Notes: generated from the letters alone by a model not told the origin. 64,000 nucleotides of DNA from Aneurinibacillus danicus (GCF_007991215.1 NZ_BJXX01000057.1:1-64000), one strand, 5' to 3'. Shown: positions 9,155-18,302, counted from the stretch's first letter. Translations and numbers: made by a program.

Positions 9155-9802
9155 TTAAGCGCGCTGATAGTCTTTTGCAAACTCAGCTGCCGCGTTGCGG
9201 GCTCTTTCTTCCGCCGCAGCAAAAATTTCATCTGCTTTATCCGGCGTTGCGGCGATACCTTCGACGAAAATATGGTTGTAATCTGTAATTCCGATAAAGC
9301 CCATAATACTGCGCAGATATTTATCTGTAAACTCAAATTCGGCTGCCGGACCTTCTGAATAGATGCCACCGCGTCCCTGGATATGCATAACGCGCTTGCC
9401 GGACGCCAGTCCCTGCGCTCCTTGCTCTGTATACCTGAATGTTTTGCCTGCGATTACGATATTGTCGATATATGCTTTCAGCATCGGCGGATAGCTCAAA
9501 TTCCACATCGGCGTTACGAAGATCACTTTATCTGCTGCCATGAATTGCTCCAACAGTTCTGTCATGCGGCCAAGTACGCGTTGTTCTTCATCATTCAGCT
9601 CTTCGTTTTGTGCTACTTTGCCCCATGCGCCAAGCACCAGACCATCGATGAACGGAATGTCTTCTTTATACAGATCAAGGCGTTCAATGGTATCTTCGGG
9701 GCTGTGCTGCTGGTACTCTTTCAGGAAGCTCTCTCCTAATTTAAGGCTGAACGACATATCTACAGGTTTCGGATTTGCGGTTACATACAGAACTTTTGCC
9801 AT
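9155..9802 (-). CDS. azoR: FMN-dependent NADH:quinone oxidoreductase / azoreductase (AzoR)
   Basis: A 215-residue flavodoxin-like reductase of the AzoR family (two-electron reduction of quinones, secondarily azo dyes). FMN-binding features: TANPKPVDMSFSLKLGESFL, TPMWNLSYPPMLKAYIDN and IQGRGGIYSEG. Ribosome binding site GAAGGAGAG. A TATAAT box at 9849-9854 (minus strand) and a TTAGT-ACTAA palindrome between it and the gene suggest repression, in line with quinone-sensing regulation of azoreductases in Bacillus. Confidence 0.93.
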   Translation of the reverse strand: MAKVLYVTANPKPVDMSFSLKLGESFLKEYQQHSPEDTIERLDLYKEDIPFIDGLVLGAWGKVAQNEELNDEEQRVLGRMTELLEQFMAADKVIFVTPMWNLSYPPMLKAYIDNIVIAGKTFRYTEQGAQGLASGKRVMHIQGRGGIYSEGPAAEFEFTDKYLRSIMGFIGITDYNHIFVEGIAATPDKADEIFAAAEERARNAAAEFAKDYQRA

Positions 9803-9829
9803 GATAATCTCTCCTTCGATAATTTTAAG

Positions 9830-9844
9830 TTAGTCATTAACTAA
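9830..9844. promoter_or_regulatory. Operator-like palindrome upstream of azoR
   Basis: TTAGTCATTAACTAA, perfect 5-bp arms around CATTA, located just downstream of the minus-strand TATAAT box, so a bound protein would block transcription. The form suits a HxlR/DUF24 regulator such as YodB, but no such gene is in the window. Confidence 0.4.
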
Positions 9845-9977
9845 ACAAATTATACCTCATTATTTTTAGTAAGTAAAATACTTTTTATTCCACTCTGCAG
9901 TTTGTATATGCAAAATTATCAAGTTAAGAAACTCGGTTTCAGGAAAATCATCCTGCTTTCCGGTATCCCGGAATACG

Positions 9978-11327
9978 CTAATTCTCTCTGTTCTGCAATA
10001 CGCGAATTTCGCGCCAGCGACCGAAACGATAATAAGCCCCTGCAAACAGCGCACTGATAATAAAGCTTGCCCCCATACCGTATGCGATCCCCTGCTCGCC
10101 TACCCATCTGGAAAAAAAGGCGGTCAAGGGATAGCGCAGCACCCAGAAGGAGATAAAATTCAACACCAGAATTTGCATCATGCCGCCTGCACCGCGAATA
10201 ATCCCGTTCAGCACAAAATTAATGCCCAGGAATGGATAGAAAAAGCAGACAGTCGCAAGGTACGTCGTCCCAAAAGCGATAGAAGCCGGATTATCCACAA
10301 ATAAGCCCAACAGAAGCGGGGCCGATGCATAGACCAGCAGGGCAATGGCCAGTGATACGCTGACGATAAGAATCATACCGCTGCGTGCAATATCGCTCAC
10401 CCTCTCCCATTTTCCGGCTCCTATATTCTGTCCGGCCATGCTGTTAATGGCGGAGCCGAGCGTTACGATCGGCAGCATAATCAGGCTATCCATTCTTTGG
10501 GAAGCGCCAAAACCGGCAACCACGTCTGCGCCGAACGTATTTACGACACTCATAATCGCCATCATGCCGCCCGAGATTACCATCATCTGTAAACCAGCAG
10601 GAATTCCGAGCTTGAAAATTGCCGTCGCATACATACGGGACGGGATATGCGGGCGCATAAACGGGATTTTCCCCGTCTGCTTCGTATATACCAGCGCATA
10701 GATAAACGAGAAGCCCTGAGACACAACCGTGGCCACTGCAGCCCCGATAACCCCCATCTCGAAATACGCGATAAACAACGGATCAAGCACCGTATTCAGA
10801 ATCACTGCCATAAATACGAAGCGGATCGGGGTTCTGCTATCCCCAAGCGCCCGCAGCACTGTACCGATGAAGTTATATCCGAACAAGAATACTATCCCCA
10901 GAAAGTTCACCTGCAAATACTGGGTGGCCAGCTTATGAATGGTGGGTGGTGTTTGAATGAGCGTCAAAATATATGGCGATAGAAAGTAGCCCAGAATGCC
11001 GATGCCGATGGACAGCAGGGCAAATACGACGACGAACGCATTGAGCGACTCCTTCAACCCCTCTTCATCCCGCGCTCCTTTACGCTGAGCGAGAATGGTC
11101 AGCGTGGCTCCGTTCATCCCGATGATGAACGACAGCATGGTAAATAAAACTGTCGCTGAGACAGAAACAGATGCCAGCGCATCAGATCCGATTAGATTCC
11201 CGACCCAGAGACTGTCAATGAACTGATAGGATGTTTGAAGTACATTGGTTAAAAAAATCGGCAGGGAAAAAACAATCATCTGCCGCATGATGTTCCCCTC
11301 AGTAAAGTCTAAATTTCTTGAGGCCAT
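9978..11327 (-). CDS. MATE family efflux transporter
   Basis: A 449-residue, 12-helix MATE (NorM/DinF superfamily) cation-coupled drug exporter. Typical elements: EGNIMRQMIVFSLPIFLTNVLQTSYQFIDSLWVGNLIG at the N terminus, symmetrical repeats around residues 1-225 and 235-449, and GQNIGAGKWERV in the second half. Ribosome binding site GGAGAGAGG. The promoter region carries inverted repeats (see 11386-11404). Confidence 0.93.
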   Translation of the reverse strand: MASRNLDFTEGNIMRQMIVFSLPIFLTNVLQTSYQFIDSLWVGNLIGSDALASVSVSATVLFTMLSFIIGMNGATLTILAQRKGARDEEGLKESLNAFVVVFALLSIGIGILGYFLSPYILTLIQTPPTIHKLATQYLQVNFLGIVFLFGYNFIGTVLRALGDSRTPIRFVFMAVILNTVLDPLFIAYFEMGVIGAAVATVVSQGFSFIYALVYTKQTGKIPFMRPHIPSRMYATAIFKLGIPAGLQMMVISGGMMAIMSVVNTFGADVVAGFGASQRMDSLIMLPIVTLGSAINSMAGQNIGAGKWERVSDIARSGMILIVSVSLAIALLVYASAPLLLGLFVDNPASIAFGTTYLATVCFFYPFLGINFVLNGIIRGAGGMMQILVLNFISFWVLRYPLTAFFSRWVGEQGIAYGMGASFIISALFAGAYYRFGRWREIRVLQNREN

Positions 11328-11385
11328 AAATTTTCCTCTCTCCTGCTTACATTTTGGTTTCTATAATTTTCATCCTCCCTGAGAC

Positions 11386-11404
11386 TACTATAGAAACTCT
11401 AGTA
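11386..11404. promoter_or_regulatory. Palindrome upstream of the MATE gene
   Basis: TACTATAGAAACTCTAGTA is a 19-bp near-perfect palindrome. In addition TTTCTATA at 11358-11365 is the exact inverse of TATAGAAA at 11389-11396. The shape and 19-bp size recall MerR-family operators, but no clean -35/-10 pair brackets it. Confidence 0.35.
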
Positions 11405-11444
11405 CCTATCATATCATTTGTACGCCCGGTTAAGGAGGTATTCG

Positions 11445-11513
11445 ATGTGCTTTAGCTTGGAAACACAAAAGAGCACGGTTCATTCGCTACTATTCTTACC
11501 CTGTTTTCCCTGA
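11445..11513 (+). CDS. Possible 22-residue leader peptide
   Basis: ATG preceded by a textbook AAGGAGGT five bases upstream, 22 codons, ending at TGA; sequence MCFSLETQKSTVHSLLFLPC plus two residues. Nothing else supports it as a gene. It precedes the sigma factor by 88 bp. Confidence 0.2.
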   Translation: MCFSLETQKSTVHSLLFLPCFP

Positions 11514-11601
11514 GTAAAAAAATTTTTTATCTACATTATCCGTCACAAAAAGAAGGGACGCGGTGTCTATATAGTGAACCACCTGGAAAGGAGGAAAGGA
11601 A

Positions 11602-12150
11602 ATGGAGGTCCGTGTCGCCTTGACAAAAGAAAATAGCCTCGCTTCCACGAAAACGGAAGACTTTCAGGAACTTTTTAAAACGTACTATCCACATATAGTC
11701 CGGCAAATTATGCGCATCGTCCGGGAAAAAACGGTCGCTGAAGATATCGCGCAGGATGTTTTTCTGAAGCTGTACCATGCTGACCGCTCCGGGATTGACA
11801 ACATTCCAGCCTGGCTGACAAGAGCATCAATTCATGCGGCTTATAATGCCATACGGTCTGATAAGCGACGCCTGACGCGCACGAAAAAAGCCGATGACGA
11901 ACGGAACGCCCACTGCCCTTCTTCTGAAGAAATTTGGCTAAAGCAGGAGGACATTCTGGCGGTGCGCGAAGTGCTGACCGAAATGGATGAACGCGATCGA
12001 ACATTGCTGCTAATGAAATATTCCGGATTCAATTATAAAGAGCTGGCGCAAGCCGTCCAGGTGGAGAGTTCTTCTGTCGGAACGCTGCTCTCCCGCGCCA
12101 GGACTAAATTCCGCACCATGTATAAACAAATGAGGGGGTATTGCAAATGA
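11602..12150 (+). CDS. ECF-type RNA polymerase sigma factor (SigX-like)
   Basis: A 182-residue group IV sigma factor. Region 2 at about residues 22-88 (LFKTYYPHIVRQIMRIV, AEDIAQDVFLKLY, WLTRASIHAAYNAIRSDKRR) and region 4 at about 120-175 (EMDERDRTLLLMKYSGFNYKELAQAVQVESSSVGTLLSRARTKFR). The ribosome binding site is AAAGGAGGAAAGGAA. Its last codons overlap the anti-sigma start (ATGA), implying translational coupling. It probably controls envelope stress genes, including itself and perhaps the ABC genes behind it. Confidence 0.92.
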   Translation: MEVRVALTKENSLASTKTEDFQELFKTYYPHIVRQIMRIVREKTVAEDIAQDVFLKLYHADRSGIDNIPAWLTRASIHAAYNAIRSDKRRLTRTKKADDERNAHCPSSEEIWLKQEDILAVREVLTEMDERDRTLLLMKYSGFNYKELAQAVQVESSSVGTLLSRARTKFRTMYKQMRGYCK

Positions 12151-13331
12151 AATGTCCGAATGAGGAATTTCTGCAGGCTTATCTGGACGGCGAGCTGGAT
12201 CGCGAGATGCGAAAAGCATTCACCGCCCATCTCGAACATTGCGCCGGTTGCCGTAGCCGCATGGAAGAAACCAAGCAGCTGGATCGGTGGGTCGAAATCG
12301 CGCTTAACGAGGCGCTGGCCGAACCTGCTCCTGTCGACTATGCTGTTAACACTGAAACGGCCTGGCAGCAGTTCGAAAAACGGCTTGCGCAACATGGCGC
12401 ATCATCTACCGAACAAAGGAGACAAAAAATGATGAAAAAATCGTATAAAAAATGGATGACGGGCACTGCCGCAGCTGCCGTACTGATCGGCGCACTCACC
12501 ATCCCGCAGGTGCAGGCAGCGGCCAGCAATTTCCTGTCCATTTTCCGGATCGATCAGGTAGAAATGGTCAAGCTAACCCAGTCCGACTTGCAGGAAATTG
12601 AAAACTGGATGAACGCGGCTCCCAATGGCGTCAAAGAAATCAAAGGAATCGGTAAAATATGGGTAGATGAACAAACGCGGCAGCACGGTTCCCGTTATTT
12701 TGAAACGGCCAAAGAGGCGCAAGAAGCGGGATATGCGCTTCCTTCCGCACCACAGGGCTACCATATCAGCACCGTGAATGTTTCTCCGAAATTTACACTG
12801 CATGCCCAGCTGGATACGGAGAAAGCAAACGCGCTGCTAAAGCAGGTTAAGGCGGATGCCCGGTTTGATGAGAAACTAAACAACAAGCCTTTTGCCCTAA
12901 CCGTTCCCCAGACTATGCAATTTGAATTTATCGCTGCCGACAAGCAAGAGGCGAAGCGGACTGTTCATCCATCCGGCGAACTACACTATACAATAATAGG
13001 TGCACCCGAAATAAAAGTGCCCGAAGATGTGGACCTGAATAAATTACGCAGTACTGTTCTTTCGCTTCCCTTCATTCCACAAAATGTAAAGCAACAGCTG
13101 GCGGGCATCGAGAATTGGGAACGTACCCTCCCCATTCCATACGTAACGGATGACAAACACCGGACACATGAAGTGACCGTACAAGGGGTCAAAGGCTTTG
13201 CTTATGAAACCGAGCATCAGACTTTCTTAATCTGGCAAAAAGACGGGAAAATTCATTCCCTTACAGCGTATGACAGTAAAAACGAAAAACATACGGATGC
13301 TTTAATCAGTCTGGCGAACCAGATGCAATAA
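12147..13331 (+). CDS. Membrane-anchored anti-sigma factor with N-terminal zinc finger
   Basis: A 394-residue regulator. Residues 1-45 form a zf-HC2/ZAS domain with the H-x3-C-x2-C triad (HLEHCAGCRSRM); a membrane helix lies at about 103-122; the remaining about 270 residues are extracytoplasmic and should sense the signal. The ATG at 12147 overlaps the sigma factor stop and is 8 bp after GAGGGGG; a TTG six bases upstream is too close to that site. The outer domain includes an EIKGIGKIWVDE segment and a C-terminal DUF4367-like pattern (ALISLANQMQ). Confidence 0.9.
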   Translation: MKCPNEEFLQAYLDGELDREMRKAFTAHLEHCAGCRSRMEETKQLDRWVEIALNEALAEPAPVDYAVNTETAWQQFEKRLAQHGASSTEQRRQKMMKKSYKKWMTGTAAAAVLIGALTIPQVQAAASNFLSIFRIDQVEMVKLTQSDLQEIENWMNAAPNGVKEIKGIGKIWVDEQTRQHGSRYFETAKEAQEAGYALPSAPQGYHISTVNVSPKFTLHAQLDTEKANALLKQVKADARFDEKLNNKPFALTVPQTMQFEFIAADKQEAKRTVHPSGELHYTIIGAPEIKVPEDVDLNKLRSTVLSLPFIPQNVKQQLAGIENWERTLPIPYVTDDKHRTHEVTVQGVKGFAYETEHQTFLIWQKDGKIHSLTAYDSKNEKHTDALISLANQMQ

Positions 13332-13342
13332 GTGACTGGCAA

Positions 13343-13380
13343 AGAGCGGCTCCCCCGGCGGGAGGAGCTCTCTTTGTGTT
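13343..13380 (+). terminator. Terminator between anti-sigma and ABC genes
   Basis: AGAGCGGCTCCC pairs with GGGAGGAGCTCT (two mismatches in the middle), followed by CTTTGTGTTT. It should reduce but may not abolish read-through. Confidence 0.55.
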
Positions 13381-13395
13381 TGGGGAGGAAAACGA

Positions 13396-14349
13396 ATGAG
13401 CGACTACGTAATCGAAACACACCGACTTACCAAGCAATATAATAATGGCGCAGGATGCCGCAATATCTCCCTGTCCGTGCCAAGGGGTACCGTATTCGGC
13501 TTTCTCGGTCCGAACGGGGCGGGCAAGAGTACGTTTGTCCGGACCCTTCTCGGACTTCTTGTGCCGACGGACGGGACGGGACATATTCTTGGCGCCCCCA
13601 TCGGCAGTGTAAAGTCCCGGGAGAATGTGGGCTATCTGCCGGAATTGTTCCGGTATCCCGAGTGGCTTACCGGACGTCAACTGCTTGAGACACACGCAGG
13701 CTTGTGCGGACTTGCCCGCGACGAGCGTAAGAAACGAATCCCCTTTCTTCTTGACCGTGTCGGTCTTAGCGGACGCGGCGAAGAAAAAATCCGCGGATAT
13801 TCGAAAGGAATGCAGCAGCGTATTGGACTGGCCTGCGCCCTGCTCTCGAATCCTGACGTTGTCTTCCTCGACGAACCGACGTCCGCGCTCGATCCGATCG
13901 GGCGGCGGGAAGTGAGGGAGTTGATGAACGAGTTGCGCAACGAAGGAAAAACGGTATTCTTAAATAGCCATCTACTCAGCGAAGTAGAAAGCGTATGCGA
14001 TTATATCGCTATTATTCATAAAGGAGAGCTTATTGTGCAAGGGGAATGGCGTAAGTTGTCCGCAGTAAAGGCCCAGGTGGAAATCGCGCTCGCTCCGCAT
14101 GCGGATGGATTGTGGGAAAGCCTGGCTCCTATCGTAGTGAAAGCAGAGCCGATACGAAAGGAAGATGACCGCTCGTACTGGCTGGTAACACTGTCCGATG
14201 AACGCGATATTCCCGTGCTTATCCACCGCTTAAGCGAGGCGGGCATCTCGCTGTACCATGTTATCCCGCGTATCCCCCGGCTTGAAGATGTCTTTATGTA
14301 CTGGGTAAGCCGAAAGGAGAGTGAATCTTTCGATGTGGATTATCGCTAA
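13396..14349 (+). CDS. ABC transporter ATP-binding protein
   Basis: A 317-residue ATPase subunit: Walker A GPNGAGKST, Q-loop region around YLPELFRYPE, signature YSKGMQQRIGLACAL, Walker B VVFLDEPTSALDP and switch His SHLLSEVE. The C-terminal about 90 residues are the regulatory extension usual in ABC-2 drug/polysaccharide export ATPases (DrrA, CcmA, NatA type). Good ribosome binding site GGGGAGGA. It overlaps the permease gene. Confidence 0.92.
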   Translation: MSDYVIETHRLTKQYNNGAGCRNISLSVPRGTVFGFLGPNGAGKSTFVRTLLGLLVPTDGTGHILGAPIGSVKSRENVGYLPELFRYPEWLTGRQLLETHAGLCGLARDERKKRIPFLLDRVGLSGRGEEKIRGYSKGMQQRIGLACALLSNPDVVFLDEPTSALDPIGRREVRELMNELRNEGKTVFLNSHLLSEVESVCDYIAIIHKGELIVQGEWRKLSAVKAQVEIALAPHADGLWESLAPIVVKAEPIRKEDDRSYWLVTLSDERDIPVLIHRLSEAGISLYHVIPRIPRLEDVFMYWVSRKESESFDVDYR

Positions 14350-15205
14350 GCTTACCTGTAGAGAAATTTTATCCAAACGCATCTTTCACATTACGCTATT
14401 TATGTCATTCGCCTTCCTTCTTTTTTATGCGGTTGCCACCTATTTTGCGGCCCGGGAAGTTGGCGAGGATTTCACCAACCGCCCAGTTTCTGCTGATTTT
14501 GCGCTTGTCCAGAGCTTTTTCGCAACACAGATACTGGGTGTCGGACTCTATTTCGCATCCTTTGTAACCGCACTGTTGGCGATTCTCAGCAGCGTTGGAA
14601 GCATCGCCGGTGAAATTGAAAGCCACCAGATTGACACGATGCTCGCCCGTCCGATACATAGGCGTTCCGTGATTTTCGGCAAATTTGCAGGTTTAGGCTC
14701 TCTGCTTGTTATTTATGCCGCTTTTCTATTCCTCGGTGTATTACTTATCAACCAGTGGATTGGCGGTGAACTTCTTCGCGTAGAATTTACCGTGGTTCAG
14801 GCCGCGAAAGCGCTCGCTATTTTCGTCATGCAGCCGCTGCTGCTTATCGCTGTTGCCCTGCTCTTCAGCAGCATGATGACGACCGTAAACGGAGGAATCG
14901 TGCTCATTATATTGTACGGCATCGGCTTTATCGGAGGATTCGTGGAACAGCTCGGTGTTTTGATGGAGAAGCCGACGTTGTCTAATATCGGAATCATTTC
15001 CAGCCTGGTGTTTCCGCTTGACTCCCTCTTCAGAAAGATGACGGTGTATCTATTCGATTCAGCGGGTGATCCTTTATCATTCGCTGCGCAGGGATTGTTT
15101 GGCAGCCTATCGACGCCAAGCGGGGCTATGCTCATGTACGCCGCTTTATACGGATGTGCAGCTCTCTGGCTTGCGGTACGCCGCTTTTCGTCCCGGGATC
15201 TATAG
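14333..15205 (+). CDS. ABC-2 type membrane permease
   Basis: About 290 residues with six membrane helices, ABC-2 permease type (NatB/CcmB-like), with ARPIHRRSVIFGKFAG after the first helices, a typical coupling-helix-like segment. It pairs with the preceding ATPase, with which it overlaps by 17 bp. A GTG at 14321 is possible but lies only 1 bp from the GGAG ribosome binding site, so ATG 14333 is preferred. The substrate is unknown. Confidence 0.88.
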   Translation: MWIIAKLTCREILSKRIFHITLFMSFAFLLFYAVATYFAAREVGEDFTNRPVSADFALVQSFFATQILGVGLYFASFVTALLAILSSVGSIAGEIESHQIDTMLARPIHRRSVIFGKFAGLGSLLVIYAAFLFLGVLLINQWIGGELLRVEFTVVQAAKALAIFVMQPLLLIAVALLFSSMMTTVNGGIVLIILYGIGFIGGFVEQLGVLMEKPTLSNIGIISSLVFPLDSLFRKMTVYLFDSAGDPLSFAAQGLFGSLSTPSGAMLMYAALYGCAALWLAVRRFSSRDL

Positions 15206-15304
15206 GCACCTCTGTCGTTTTCACTATGTCATTCTGGAAATTATGCCAAACCGCATCGAATACTTCGCGGGTGAAACCGAGCCGGAAGTATGGAAAGCAT
15301 AATA

Positions 15305-15357
15305 CAAAAAGCGAACAGGCAGAAGCTATCGTAAGCTCTGCCTGTTCGCATCTTTAC
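15305..15357. terminator. Bidirectional terminator
   Basis: Perfect 13-bp stem GCGAACAGGCAGA with its complement, 13-base loop, with T/A runs on both sides; it serves the permease and the convergent 15362-16030 gene. Confidence 0.8.
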
Positions 15358-15361
15358 TGTT

Positions 15362-16030
15362 TTATTCTTTGACGATCTCAAAGCGGATTTCTTTGTCCGT
15401 GCGCGGCACTTTAATCAGTGTCGAAGGATGCGTAATCACCTGTGTATACATCTTACCCGGCTCCGGATCTTTGTATTTTACTTTCACGACTACTTTGTTT
15501 GCGCGCTCTGTCACGCCCACCACCTCAACGCCATAGCCCCCATTCGGCTTCTGGCCCCGGGCTACCGCCGCGTAGATGCCATCTTCATCCCAGATGCTGC
15601 CTGTAAACTCTTGATTTTTGTGATCATCAAACCACTGCTGGATACGCGGAGAAATTACCGGCTGCGCACCGTCAGAAGGATAAATCACATCGAACGTCCA
15701 TTCTTTTTCGGTCATATTCTGTTCCCCCAGAGAAATTATACCGTTCTTCGCATCATATCCCACCTGATAGCCAAGCTTCTCGGAAATGAAGCGCAACGGC
15801 ACATACGTTGTATTCTGATGAATAAACGAGGCCGGTACATAATTTTTGCCGTTAAAATACTGTTGCTCTCTATCGCTTGGCTGTACTTCTTTGCCGTCCA
15901 TCATAAAAGAAATTGGCTTTACGCTTACATCTATTTTTGTCAATGCTGCATACGAAAATCCGGCTGCACTCATTAATCCAATACCCGCCAATATCCCTGC
16001 CGCAAACGTTGTGACTATGCGTTTCTTCAT
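15362..16030 (-). CDS. Secreted copper-amine-oxidase-like-domain protein
   Basis: A 222-residue exported protein: signal peptide at about residues 1-28 (KKRIVTTFAAGILAGIGLM), then one copper-amine-oxidase N-terminal-like module ending in TTYVPLRFISEKLGYQVGYDAKNG, then an about 110-residue C-terminal domain (KEWTFDVIYPSDGAQPV) that I do not recognise. The start is ATG 16030, behind GAGGTGAT, rather than a GTG nine bases upstream. No catalytic residues of amine oxidases are present; the module is a stalk/binding unit. Function unknown. Confidence 0.82.
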   Translation of the reverse strand: MKKRIVTTFAAGILAGIGLMSAAGFSYAALTKIDVSVKPISFMMDGKEVQPSDREQQYFNGKNYVPASFIHQNTTYVPLRFISEKLGYQVGYDAKNGIISLGEQNMTEKEWTFDVIYPSDGAQPVISPRIQQWFDDHKNQEFTGSIWDEDGIYAAVARGQKPNGGYGVEVVGVTERANKVVVKVKYKDPEPGKMYTQVITHPSTLIKVPRTDKEIRFEIVKE

Positions 16031-16124
16031 TAGTATCACCTCGTGTATTTATTCCTGTATCTTTATAGACGAATAAACTACGATTAATGCATACAAAAAC
16101 TATCAAGAAACCTATCTTACTTCA

Positions 16125-16141
16125 TCGGCATGAGTTTTGCA
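16125..16141 (+). promoter_or_regulatory. Possible sigma-54 promoter upstream of the pxp activator
   Basis: TCGGCATGAGTTTTGCA has GG and GC separated exactly as in -24/-12 promoters (G16128 to C16140, 12 bp), but the -24 box lacks the usual T before GG. No TTTCATTTTTGAAA element is seen upstream. The start of transcription would be near 16152. Confidence 0.4.
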
Positions 16142-16252
16142 AAGGTAATGGTTGTATAGTCTGGTTCAGTTTCCTTTTGGAAGATTGTTTTTTTATAATC
16201 AATATATACTACATATACATACGAACGTAATGGCCGGATAAGGAGGAGTGTT

Positions 16253-18286
16253 ATGTTTTACTGGCAGGATGTCATGCGGCCTCTCCCGCCCGTGCTCTCC
16301 GTTCACGCTTCGCTCGACGACATTCTTGGACGGATATGCACATCGGAAGAAAGCGAACTGTTTTTATTGGAAAAAGACGGCGCTATTATCGGGTATAGTT
16401 CCTATTTTCGGCTAATGGACTATATACGGAATACAGGAGGGACAGACGATCCGTTTCCGTACGAGACCGATCTTGTCCCGGTGTCTGTTGGTAAACCGGT
16501 TGCGTTTTACCATAATATGCGCGTCTATGTCATCTATAATGCACAAGGCATTCCGGTCGGCTGCACAACGCGCGAAGACGCGGAGAATAAAATGGCACAC
16601 CTGCGACTCCGCGAGATGAAGCGAACGTTCGACAGCGCGGGCATCGGCCTCATAACGACCGACCTTGCATTCCGCATAACATCCATGAACGAAACGGCCG
16701 AATCTCTGCTTGGCCTACGTCAGGATCTGCTGATCGGTCGCGATTACCGCTCGCTGATTGATACGGAGGCCGATTTGGAAGCCGTTCTTTGCGGCAAACG
16801 TTTTTTCAATAAAGTTAGCCGGTTTAACCATAAAGAATTAATCGGAAACTTCTCTCCTGTACGGGATAAAAAAGAAATTCATGGAGTTATTCATCTATTC
16901 TACCAGCGTGAGCAGTACGAAGCGTCTCTAAACGAAATCGAATATGTGCGAAACTTGAACGCGGACCTGCAGGCGCTGTATTCTTCTTCGAACGAAGAAA
17001 TTATCGTTGTCAATCACGAAGGGACGATTATCCGGGTGGCAGGCACCTTGCAAAAAGAGTTCTGGCAAACCGATAATCCGTCCGAATTAATCGGACTCAA
17101 TACACTGGAACTAGAAGCCAACTCCTTCTTCTCTCCATCTGTCACCCGCCTGGTGCTGGAAAGTGGAAAAAAAGAAGGAACCGTGCAAACGACCCGTTCC
17201 GGGCGTAAAATGTGGGCGGTCGGAACGCCGATTTACCATAATAATCAGCTGGAGCGTATCGTGATCATTTCACGCGACATTTCTGAGTTAAACCAGCTTC
17301 GGGAAGAAGTAGCGGAAGTAAAGCGCCAGAAACAAACAGCACTCATCTACCGGTCAAAGAAAATGGAAGTCATCGCCGAAAAAGCGCGGCGTATCGCGCA
17401 GGTTGACTCTACAATCCTTCTCATCGGCGAATCCGGTGTCGGCAAAGAGGTGCTCGCTACCCTTATTCATCAGGAAAGCCCGCGTAGCAAAGGACCCTTC
17501 ATTCGGGTAAACTGCAGTGCTATTCCTGAAACATTAATTGAGAGCGAGTTGTTCGGTTATGAAAAAGGCGCATTTACCGGGGCCGACGCAGCGGGAAAAC
17601 CCGGCTTTTTCGAGATGGCGCACGGCGGTACCATTTTCCTTGACGAAGTATCCGAGCTTCCTCTTCATCTGCAGGCCAAGCTGCTTCGTGTACTGCAGGA
17701 GAAAGAAATTATACGGGTGGGCGGTACAAAAACATTCTCTATCTCTATCCGGGTCATTGCCGCCTCCAATCGCAATCTCGAAGAAATGGTCAGACAGGGG
17801 CAGTTCCGCCAGGATCTTTATTACCGGTTAAACGTGATACCGATCCGGATTCCGCCATTGCGCGAACGCAGAGAAGATATTATGTCTCTGGCCATGCATT
17901 TTTTGCTGAAGTTCAATGAAATGTACGGGCTCAACAAAAATTTTTCCCGCGACGCCATCCGTGTACTTGAGGGCTATGACTGGCCGGGCAACGTGCGGGA
18001 ACTGCAAAACATTGTGGAGCGGCTAATGGTTACGTCAGGACGGGATCTCATTACGGAAGAGGAAGTCATTCCTGCCCTGTACGATACGCCACTCTCCAGA
18101 AACAAAGATACATTTACAATAACTGAAATTATGCCGCTCAAAGATGCGGTGGAAAAGGTGGAAACGGAGCTTATCCGGCTCGCTATGCAAAAGTACCGCA
18201 CTGCAGCCGAAGTGGCCAGGGTACTTGAAGTAAGCCCGGCGACCATAAGCCGGAAAATCAATCAGTTGATCAAGAAAAAGTCATAA
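16253..18286 (+). CDS. Sigma-54 activator (PAS-PAS-AAA+-HTH) for 5-oxoproline genes
   Basis: A 677-residue bacterial enhancer-binding protein. N-terminal about 120 residues look CBS-like (FYWQDVMRPLPPVLSVHASLDDIL, GIPVGCTTREDAENKM); PAS domains at about 125-220 and 235-345; a short coiled coil; AAA+ domain at about 365-600 with Walker A GESGVGKE, the sigma-54 contact loop GAFTGA, and Walker B GTIFLDEVSE; a Fis/TyrR-like helix-turn-helix at the C terminus (TAAEVARVLEVSPATISRKINQL). It lies 16 bp upstream of the first pxpB gene and presumably activates the sigma-54 promoter at 20268 through the palindromes at 20195-20228. The effector is unknown; 5-oxoproline or a derivative is an inference. 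Confidence 0.92.
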   Translation: MFYWQDVMRPLPPVLSVHASLDDILGRICTSEESELFLLEKDGAIIGYSSYFRLMDYIRNTGGTDDPFPYETDLVPVSVGKPVAFYHNMRVYVIYNAQGIPVGCTTREDAENKMAHLRLREMKRTFDSAGIGLITTDLAFRITSMNETAESLLGLRQDLLIGRDYRSLIDTEADLEAVLCGKRFFNKVSRFNHKELIGNFSPVRDKKEIHGVIHLFYQREQYEASLNEIEYVRNLNADLQALYSSSNEEIIVVNHEGTIIRVAGTLQKEFWQTDNPSELIGLNTLELEANSFFSPSVTRLVLESGKKEGTVQTTRSGRKMWAVGTPIYHNNQLERIVIISRDISELNQLREEVAEVKRQKQTALIYRSKKMEVIAEKARRIAQVDSTILLIGESGVGKEVLATLIHQESPRSKGPFIRVNCSAIPETLIESELFGYEKGAFTGADAAGKPGFFEMAHGGTIFLDEVSELPLHLQAKLLRVLQEKEIIRVGGTKTFSISIRVIAASNRNLEEMVRQGQFRQDLYYRLNVIPIRIPPLRERREDIMSLAMHFLLKFNEMYGLNKNFSRDAIRVLEGYDWPGNVRELQNIVERLMVTSGRDLITEEEVIPALYDTPLSRNKDTFTITEIMPLKDAVEKVETELIRLAMQKYRTAAEVARVLEVSPATISRKINQLIKKKS

Positions 18287-18302
18287 CAGGGGATGACACA
18301 CC

